Translations under genes and position numbers: made by a program | Shown: positions 52,211 to 57,198 of the stretch, in pieces | Position numbering within the stretch: position 1 is the first letter of the stretch | How the letters are laid out: each line of letters opens with the position of its first letter | NCBI GenBank assembly: GCA_040307645.1 | Contig: JAWRJF010000042.1 | Span: forward strand, 1-57,198 | Direction: 5' to 3' | Source of the DNA: JAVXAG01 sp040307645 | Lineage (GTDB): Bacteria; Bacillota; Clostridia; Peptostreptococcales; Anaerovoracaceae | DNA length: 57,198 nt | Notes under the pieces: model-generated | Seen by the model: the letters and a program-made list of their open reading frames with translations, nothing else | What the model was told of the DNA's origin: nothing | Databases searched by the model: none

Positions 52211-53677
52211 TTACTTTTCATTTAATCTAATATCAATCTGATTATACTTAGCTTTAACCGTTATTTCCTTTTCTCCTTTAGGATTCTTGATTACTAATTT
52301 GCTGATTGGATAGGAATAATTCTTATGGTCAGAAACTGGCATAATTGAAACTGAATCATCAGAGCATGTTATGTCATCCAAATCAAATCCAGGTGCTGAA
52401 ACCAAATACAAAATTACATCCTTTCCCCTATTGTATGAAAAGCTAATAATTCCACTTTCACTATTAGGTTGGCTAACTGTAGGCAATAAATATCCTTTTG
52501 ATAAATCCTTTTCATCTGGGAGTTGAGAATACAAGCTAGTAGGTTCTCCATATACAAGGCAATTCATTGCGTATTTCTTTCCGTCCTTTTCTGCATAAAT
52601 CAAACCCGTATCTCCTGGCATACAGTCATTTGAGCTTAAACACCATGAGTTCCATTTTTCATCCCACTCTACTTTTCCAATTGAATCATCGGTATATACT
52701 TTATATGTTTGGTCAATTTTTTCTCCATCTTCAGTAAATAGTTCAGCGGCTTGCCCTCCTTGACGAGAATTTTTGTAAAGTGTTGACCCATCACCCCAAG
52801 ACAACTGGAGATAGTCTGTATTCTCAACTGTCTGTGCGGTATTCCCTTCAATAACGTTATTTTTATTTAGGTTCGTTGTTACAATTGCTCCAACCAAAAC
52901 CAAGACTATTACTATTACTGCACAAATAACTATTTTAGTTTTTGATTGGGAAGGTTTGCTATCTAATTCTCCTAATTCACTTTTTATTTCTAAAATAGAT
53001 TGGTATCGGTTCTCAGGGCTAAGACTTGTTGATTTTTCTATTATATGTTTTAATCCATCAATTTCTTTATATAATTTAACTGTAGGGTGGTCTCCAGTAA
53101 GCATTTCATTGATCAAAATTCCCACTGCATAAATATCAGTGCGCTCGTCCGAACGAGAAAATCCAAACTGTTCGGGAGCTGCATACCCAACGGTACCTAA
53201 TAATTGTGTGTCATTTTGTTTTTCTTTTCGTATCTTCATGGATGAATCCAAATCTATGAGTACGGTTCTTCCATCTGTGGTTAACAGAACGTGCTCAGCT
53301 TTGATGTCCCGATGTATGAAGCCTTTACTGTGTAAACAATCTAAAGCATTGCATATTCCTATTATTATAGGTTTAGCACTGGTTTCTTCAAATGTCTGTC
53401 CACCATCTATCATCTCATCTAAAGAAATACCATCTATATACTCTTCTTCAACAAAAAATAAATTATCTCTACTTTCGCAACAATAAACATGTGGCAAATT
53501 CACACAATTATTGTTTACAAGAGACTGATATGCTATAATCTCACGATTATATATTCGCAAAACAAAAGGAGTTCCATCTAACCTTCTCATTAGCAAGGTT
53601 GCTGAATCCTCCTTTTTACTTAGAACTTTTACAAGTTTGCTTTTTCTTTTCTTAATATGCTGTTCAAAATCAATCAT
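52211..53677 (-). CDS. Membrane Ser/Thr protein kinase, atypical active site
   Basis: 488 residues: kinase domain (about 25-240), one span (248-271), external C-terminal domain (~215 residues, unrecognised). The catalytic loop is FIHRDIKAEHVLL (D124), the activation end GTVGYAAPEQFG. Departures from normal: the DFG position reads IDLDSS (142-144), the HRDxKxxN Asn is His, and the usual VAIK lysine seems to be Arg41 in FVLRIYN. No PASTA repeats. Divergent from a small HTH protein 63 bases away. Confidence 0.85.
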   Translation of the reverse strand: MIDFEQHIKKRKSKLVKVLSKKEDSATLLMRRLDGTPFVLRIYNREIIAYQSLVNNNCVNLPHVYCCESRDNLFFVEEEYIDGISLDEMIDGGQTFEETSAKPIIIGICNALDCLHSKGFIHRDIKAEHVLLTTDGRTVLIDLDSSMKIRKEKQNDTQLLGTVGYAAPEQFGFSRSDERTDIYAVGILINEMLTGDHPTVKLYKEIDGLKHIIEKSTSLSPENRYQSILEIKSELGELDSKPSQSKTKIVICAVIVIVLVLVGAIVTTNLNKNNVIEGNTAQTVENTDYLQLSWGDGSTLYKNSRQGGQAAELFTEDGEKIDQTYKVYTDDSIGKVEWDEKWNSWCLSSNDCMPGDTGLIYAEKDGKKYAMNCLVYGEPTSLYSQLPDEKDLSKGYLLPTVSQPNSESGIISFSYNRGKDVILYLVSAPGFDLDDITCSDDSVSIMPVSDHKNYSYPISKLVIKNPKGEKEITVKAKYNQIDIRLNEK

Positions 53678-53740
53678 TGTTATATCCTCTACATAATGTT
53701 AAAATATTCCTATAAACAGTATAGCAGTTAGAGGTATATT

Positions 53741-54166
53741 ATGCAAAAGAAATCCACATCAAAATTAGAAAAGTCATTAAAGGATTACAATTCAATAGAT
53801 TCATTTCTTAATGACAATTCTAACGAGTTAATCTCACAAAGCCTGCCTTCTCAGTTGCAAGAAATAATTGAAGACAAGGGACTGACACGTGCTCAGGTTG
53901 TAAAAAACAGTAATCTAAATCAAGTGTACGGATACCAAATTTTATCGGGTGTTCGCAAACCATCACGAGATAAGCTACTTTGCATATGTTTTGGTATAAA
54001 TGCTACCCTTGAAGAGTTTCAACTCATTCTTAAGCAAAACCAGTTTGCACCTCTTTATGCTCGAAATCATAGAGATAGCATTATTATCTTTGCCATAGAA
54101 CATCATAAAACTGTTCTAGAATTGAATTACGATTTATATGACAATGATGAAGATGTTTTACAATAA
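53741..54166 (+). CDS. XRE-type helix-turn-helix protein
   Basis: 141 residues. A Ser/Asn/Leu-rich N terminus, then an HTH at about 50-95 (LTRAQVVKNSNLNQVYGYQI, GVRKPSRDKLLCICFG) and a C-terminal helical part rich in Asp. Divergent from the kinase gene; such pairs occur elsewhere in Firmicutes, so the HTH protein is a plausible regulator or substrate of the kinase (inference). The site before the ATG is AGAGG. Confidence 0.75.
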   Translation: MQKKSTSKLEKSLKDYNSIDSFLNDNSNELISQSLPSQLQEIIEDKGLTRAQVVKNSNLNQVYGYQILSGVRKPSRDKLLCICFGINATLEEFQLILKQNQFAPLYARNHRDSIIIFAIEHHKTVLELNYDLYDNDEDVLQ

Positions 54167-54261
54167 CTAAAACCTTTGATTCAAGGGTACTTCGGGCTGG
54201 TTTTAGATTGGTCTTAGTACATATACATAGACTTGCCGCTAGTCTCTCTAACCAAAGAAAA

Positions 54262-54300
54262 AAAGAACCTTTCCGCCAGAAATTTAAAGGTTCTTTTTTA
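54262..54300 (+). terminator. Terminator after the HTH gene
   Basis: AAAGAACCTTT (54262-54272) and AAAGGTTCTTT (54286-54296) are perfect 11-base arms followed by TTT. It lies 96 bases after the HTH stop. The stretch 54167-54261 holds no gene. Confidence 0.85.
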
Positions 54301-54336
54301 CATGTTTATATAAATTTTCACACACTTTTTTTGTAA

Positions 54337-54639
54337 TTAGACTTCTACATCCATATCAGTTACAACATTTACAGCATCTACAGCAACCCCTGAAAAAAAT
54401 TTATTACCCTATCTGGATTATCTGTTACAGAAGTTTCCCATTTTTCCTTGCAACAATATCTTACTCCACAAATGGGTATTATTGTTATGCATCGTGCTAA
54501 ACTTCAGAAAAATTTCTTTAATAAAGAAATTTTTAACCTTTTCATTTTCTGCTGGAGGTATAACTTGCTCTGTATCAGTAACTGTGCTCATAGTAAAAAT
54601 TAATGATAATGTAATTAGTACACTAACCATCTTCTTCAT
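54337..54639 (-). pseudogene. Decayed small exported peptide gene
   Basis: Starts with a clear signal peptide (MKKMVSVLITLSLIFTMSTV) and continues VIPPAENEKVKNFF. Then the frame must shift to read CITIIPICGVRYCCKE...TSVTDNPDRVINFF and shift again for GVAVDAVNVVTDMDVEV and the stop at 54337. Both downstream pieces look like real protein. Shares the ~60-bp repeat with the pseudogene at 51797. Upstream sequence to 54773 has no clear gene. Confidence 0.5.
54444..54503 (-). repeat. Direct repeat copy B (about 60 bp)
   Basis: Second copy of the repeat at 52082-52141, same orientation, 2362 bases apart, about 77% identical by eye. Confidence 0.6.
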
Positions 54640-54894
54640 GTTATCGTCATTCCTCTTTTTGCTTAAATATTCTCCGTAGCCGATTCTTCTGTAATTGGAG
54701 CTCTTCCTTTAACACTTTTTAGCACTGCTAAAACACTATTCCATGTCAACTCCTAATATTCCCATTGTATTTAGTAAGCGCCAAATAACAGGGTGTCTTT
54801 AATTGGGGGTTTAGTTGTGCGATAATTAATGTACACAAAAAACGTAGTTTTTGTAGTAATTAAACTGTGTTTAAAAAGTACGTGGAGGGCGAAA

Positions 54895-55242
54895 ATGGAC
54901 AATGTAAAACAAACTAAACTTCAATTAAATATTTCCTACTGGTCTAAAATGATTAATGAATGCCAAGATAGTGGTATGAATATTACAAATTGGTGCAAGG
55001 AAAATGGTGTGAATAAAAGGAGATATTACTATTGGCTTAGAAAAATTAGAGAAAAAGCCTGTGAGAGTATGTCTGCTATGGCCAAGCCTGATATTGTACC
55101 AATTACTTCTGTCGTTAAAACTTCTGCTTCTAACGATATTGCAGCTAATGTTCGTATCGGAAATATATCTATCGAGATTACGAATAATGCCAGTGAAGAA
55201 TTAATCAGAAATATTTTTGGAGTTCTTAGTTCTACATGCTAG
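54895..55242 (+). CDS. tnpA: IS66 accessory protein TnpA
   Basis: 115 residues with an N-terminal HTH-like region (WSKMINECQDSGMNITNWC, KENGVNKRRYYYWLRKI) typical of IS66 ORF1. GGAGGG lies 5 bases before the ATG at 54895; a longer frame from 54829 lacks a site. Overlaps tnpB by 7 bases. Needed for transposition together with TnpB. Confidence 0.88.
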   Translation: MDNVKQTKLQLNISYWSKMINECQDSGMNITNWCKENGVNKRRYYYWLRKIREKACESMSAMAKPDIVPITSVVKTSASNDIAANVRIGNISIEITNNASEELIRNIFGVLSSTC

Positions 55243-55592
55243 GCGATATTAGTAAAGCTAGCGGTTATTACATTGTTTGCGGATATACAGATATGCGTAA
55301 AGCCATAGATGGTCTTGCTGCAGTAATTAAAGAACAATATGCGCTTGATCCATTTAATAAATGCTTGTTTCTTTTCTGTGGTAAGAGACGGGACAGACTT
55401 AAAGCCCTGCTTTGGGAGGATGATGGATTCGTATTGTTATACAAGCGACTTGAAAATGGGAAATATAAATGGCCACGTAGTAAGGATGAAGCTAGATTAA
55501 TTACAGAGAAAGAACTAAATTGGCTGCTAGATGGACTTGAGATTGACCAGCCTAAAGCAATTCAGAAAGCTGAAATTGGAAATATATATTAA
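55236..55592 (+). CDS. tnpB: IS66 accessory protein TnpB
   Basis: 118 residues, IS66 Orf2 family: YIVCGYTDMRKAIDGLA, FLFCGKRRDRLKALLWEDDG, YKRLENGKYKWPR. Matches the fragment at 2-145. Coupled to tnpA by the overlap. Confidence 0.93.
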   Translation: MLGDISKASGYYIVCGYTDMRKAIDGLAAVIKEQYALDPFNKCLFLFCGKRRDRLKALLWEDDGFVLLYKRLENGKYKWPRSKDEARLITEKELNWLLDGLEIDQPKAIQKAEIGNIY

Positions 55593-55597
55593 TTGAG

Positions 55598-55626
55598 AAA
55601 TCGCTATTTTTAGCGATTTTTCGCTT
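55598..55626 (+). terminator. Hairpin between tnpB and tnpC
   Basis: AAATCGCTA (55598-55606) and TAGCGATTT (55611-55619), followed by TTCGC and a T-run. It could stop transcription after tnpB. Just after it, the dyad TTTGTG/CACAAA and a TATAAT at about 55650 may give tnpC its own weak promoter. Confidence 0.55.
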
Positions 55627-55683
55627 TTTTTGTGTCACAAAAAATGGTATAATATTATCATAAGATAAAGAAAGGAAACACAG

Positions 55684-57198
55684 ATGGATTCTAAGGATAA
55701 ACAGATAAAAGAACTTCAGCATACAATTGAAAATCTGAATCATCAGATAGAAAATCTGACTGAAATTATCAAAGTAATGCAGAAACAGAAATTTGGTAGT
55801 TCCAGTGAACAAACAGAGATTACAGATGAACAGTTATGCCTCTTTAATGAAGCAGAATTGTATCTTAATAAATCCCCTGATGTTCCCGAAGAACCATTTA
55901 AGGATGACATCAAAGGGATTAAAATTTCTAAAAATCGAGTGAGCAGAAAAATCATCACAGATGGACTCCCTTTAGAAGAAGTAATTTGTGATGTGCCAAA
56001 AGAACAACTTAAATGCAATAAATGTGGTAGTAAGCTTGTTAAAATTGGAAAAGAGACTGTAAGAGAAGAAATTGAATATATACCAGCACAGATTAAACTA
56101 ATCAGATATGTACGAATGACATATGGCTGCCCAGAATGTAAAAAAACAGATAACCCTTACATGATTAAAGCTAGAGTTCCAATTTCGCTTTTAAATCATT
56201 CGTTAGCATCCCCCTCTTCTGTTGCATGGGCAATGTATCAAAAATATGTGAATGCAATGCCTCTGTACAGGCAAGAAAAAGATTGGGAGAATTCTGGAAT
56301 TAAACTTTCTCGAACAACCCTGGCAAACTGGATAATCAAATGTAGTGAAATCTACTTAAATCCAGTTAATGATTACCTTAAAACACGCTTCCTAGAAAGC
56401 AAATCTATTCATGTAGACGAAACCCCTATACAAGTGCTTAAGGAGGAAGGTAGAAAACCAAGTACTAAATCATACATGTGGGTATATAGAAGCGGTAAAT
56501 ATGAGGATAATCAAATCGTATTATACGATTACAATCCGTCAAGAAATGGCGACCTTCCCCAAAAATTTCTAAATACATTTAGTGGCTATATGCATACTGA
56601 TGGATATGCTGGATACAACAAAGTTGTAGGTGTAACTCGTTGTGGATGCTGGGCACATGTAAGACGTTACTTTGTAGAAGCCATGCCATCAAACCCTTCC
56701 AGAATAACTGAGGCGCAGAAAGGAAGGGATTATTGTGATGCACTTTTTAGAATAGAAGATAAGCTTAAAGATTTATCAATAGAAAAGAGAAAAGAAGAAC
56801 GTGAAAAACTAGAAAGGCCAATATTAGAGCAATTCTGGGAATTCATAGATAACTCAAGACCTCTTAAAGGATCCAAACTTGCAAAAGCAGTGAACTATGC
56901 AATAGGACAGAAAACGAATTTGGAAAATTACCTTCTAGATGGACGTTGTAACATTTCTAATAATATTGCAGAAAACTGTATTAGACCATTTACAGTTGGA
57001 AGAAAAAATTGGCTGTTTAGTGATACACCTGCAGGAGCAAAAGCAAGTGCAACAGTTTATAGCATTGTAGAAACAGCAAAAGCCAATAATCTAAACGTGT
57101 ATGATTATTTGAAATTTCTACTTGATAAGATGTGTCAGCACAATTTTTTAGAACAACCAGAGATAATAGAAAAGCTAATGCCCTGGACAGAATATGCG
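55684..57198 (+). CDS. tnpC: IS66 transposase TnpC (partial, cut by window end)
   Basis: 505 residues visible with no stop. Leucine-zipper-like coiled coil (about 5-35), a zinc-finger region (LKCNKCGSKL, YGCPEC) and the DDE catalytic domain: Asp in IHVDETPIQV, Asp in MHTDGYAGY, Glu in NNIAENCIRPF, with an insertion domain between. The relic at 1-499 shows that about 15 residues are missing from the end. AAAGGAAACACAG precedes the ATG. Confidence 0.95.
   Translation, partial: MDSKDKQIKELQHTIENLNHQIENLTEIIKVMQKQKFGSSSEQTEITDEQLCLFNEAELYLNKSPDVPEEPFKDDIKGIKISKNRVSRKIITDGLPLEEVICDVPKEQLKCNKCGSKLVKIGKETVREEIEYIPAQIKLIRYVRMTYGCPECKKTDNPYMIKARVPISLLNHSLASPSSVAWAMYQKYVNAMPLYRQEKDWENSGIKLSRTTLANWIIKCSEIYLNPVNDYLKTRFLESKSIHVDETPIQVLKEEGRKPSTKSYMWVYRSGKYEDNQIVLYDYNPSRNGDLPQKFLNTFSGYMHTDGYAGYNKVVGVTRCGCWAHVRRYFVEAMPSNPSRITEAQKGRDYCDALFRIEDKLKDLSIEKRKEEREKLERPILEQFWEFIDNSRPLKGSKLAKAVNYAIGQKTNLENYLLDGRCNISNNIAENCIRPFTVGRKNWLFSDTPAGAKASATVYSIVETAKANNLNVYDYLKFLLDKMCQHNFLEQPEIIEKLMPWTEYA

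Larger units (their letters stand above)
54774..57198 (+). mobile_element. IS66-family element, intact left part
   Basis: Left end GTAAGCGCCAAATAACAGGG begins at 54774; its first 13 bases match the reverse complement of the relic end near 592. Carries tnpA, tnpB and tnpC in order. The right end, and so any 8-base target duplication (left flank TGTATTTA, 54766-54773), lies beyond the window. All three genes are open, so it may be active. Confidence 0.9.

Noticed and set aside
54640..54773. Short minus-strand peptide (SVLAVLKSVKGRAPITEE) upstream of the exported-peptide pseudogene
   Set aside because: An in-frame stop lies just ahead of its only possible TTG start, there is no spaced ribosome site and no family match; not enough to call a gene.
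1..57198. The two IS66 copies as ends of a composite transposon carrying the whole window
   Set aside because: The left copy is a deep relic, and the DNA between holds core genes such as serS and rnf; no evidence that it moved as a unit.
1..57198. CRISPR arrays, tRNA or rRNA genes
   Set aside because: No regularly spaced repeats, no cloverleaf-like segments and no rRNA-like sequence were seen on either strand.

Overview
The window is low-GC DNA from an obligately anaerobic Gram-positive bacterium of the Clostridia (Eubacteriales). Evidence for this: strong AGGAGG-type ribosome sites, rho-independent terminators, a six-gene Rnf complex in the clostridial order C-D-G-E-A-B, a Feo iron-uptake operon with a DtxR-type regulator, thiolase, and a type of glutamine synthetase and ABC systems typical of the class. 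The species cannot be named from this sequence. Most of it is ordinary chromosome; accessory DNA is confined to the two ends.

Left end (1-730): a decayed IS66 element whose tnpB is fused to the tail of tnpC, ending in an intact IS66 terminus at 586-592, followed by a possible second orphan IS end next to the thiolase stop codon. Metabolic block (733-16000): thiolase; a DUF2156-SurE-sirtuin operon; a patatin phospholipase; two secreted paralogues sharing a C-terminal fibronectin-like module; an ECF vitamin-transporter S component divergent from a MocR/PdxR-type regulator that has lost its PLP lysine; nitroreductase; isochorismatase-like hydrolase; the flavin transferase ApbE divergent from a NusG-II/Gx membrane pair; and an Xaa-Pro aminopeptidase.

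Energy and metals (16100-23800): the rnfCDGEAB operon (Na+ or H+ translocating ferredoxin:NAD+ oxidoreductase), whose RnfG and RnfD carry the SGAT/TGAT flavinylation sites that the nearby ApbE would modify; then an ArsR-regulated Cd/Zn/Pb efflux operon with its metal-binding domain on a separate small protein. Amino acids and envelope (23800-39320): a PLP decarboxylase with a divergent TetR regulator, PutP, an archaeal-type ornithine cyclodeaminase, SerRS, a large glutamine synthetase, a three-gene membrane cluster (UPF0182, zinc-ribbon protein, single-span protein), a 44-residue Asn/Lys-rich protein and an ABC-2 transporter.

Nickel and iron (39350-51690): one long operon, larE-larB-larC plus two permeases, a family-5 binding lipoprotein, a fused double ATPase and DUF3842. 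It reads as a nickel-pincer cofactor synthesis and metal-import unit without larA, and it sits behind a terminator so close to larE that it must be read through. Upstream is the iron operon feoA-feoA-feoB-Cys-rich peptide-mini-Fur-DUF3793 (frameshifted)-DtxR, driven by a consensus promoter with a GTTAGT/ACTAAC operator over its -10 box. Right end (51700-57198): decayed small-protein genes that share a ~60-bp direct repeat bracket a Ser/Thr-kinase/HTH pair, and an intact-looking IS66 element runs off the window.
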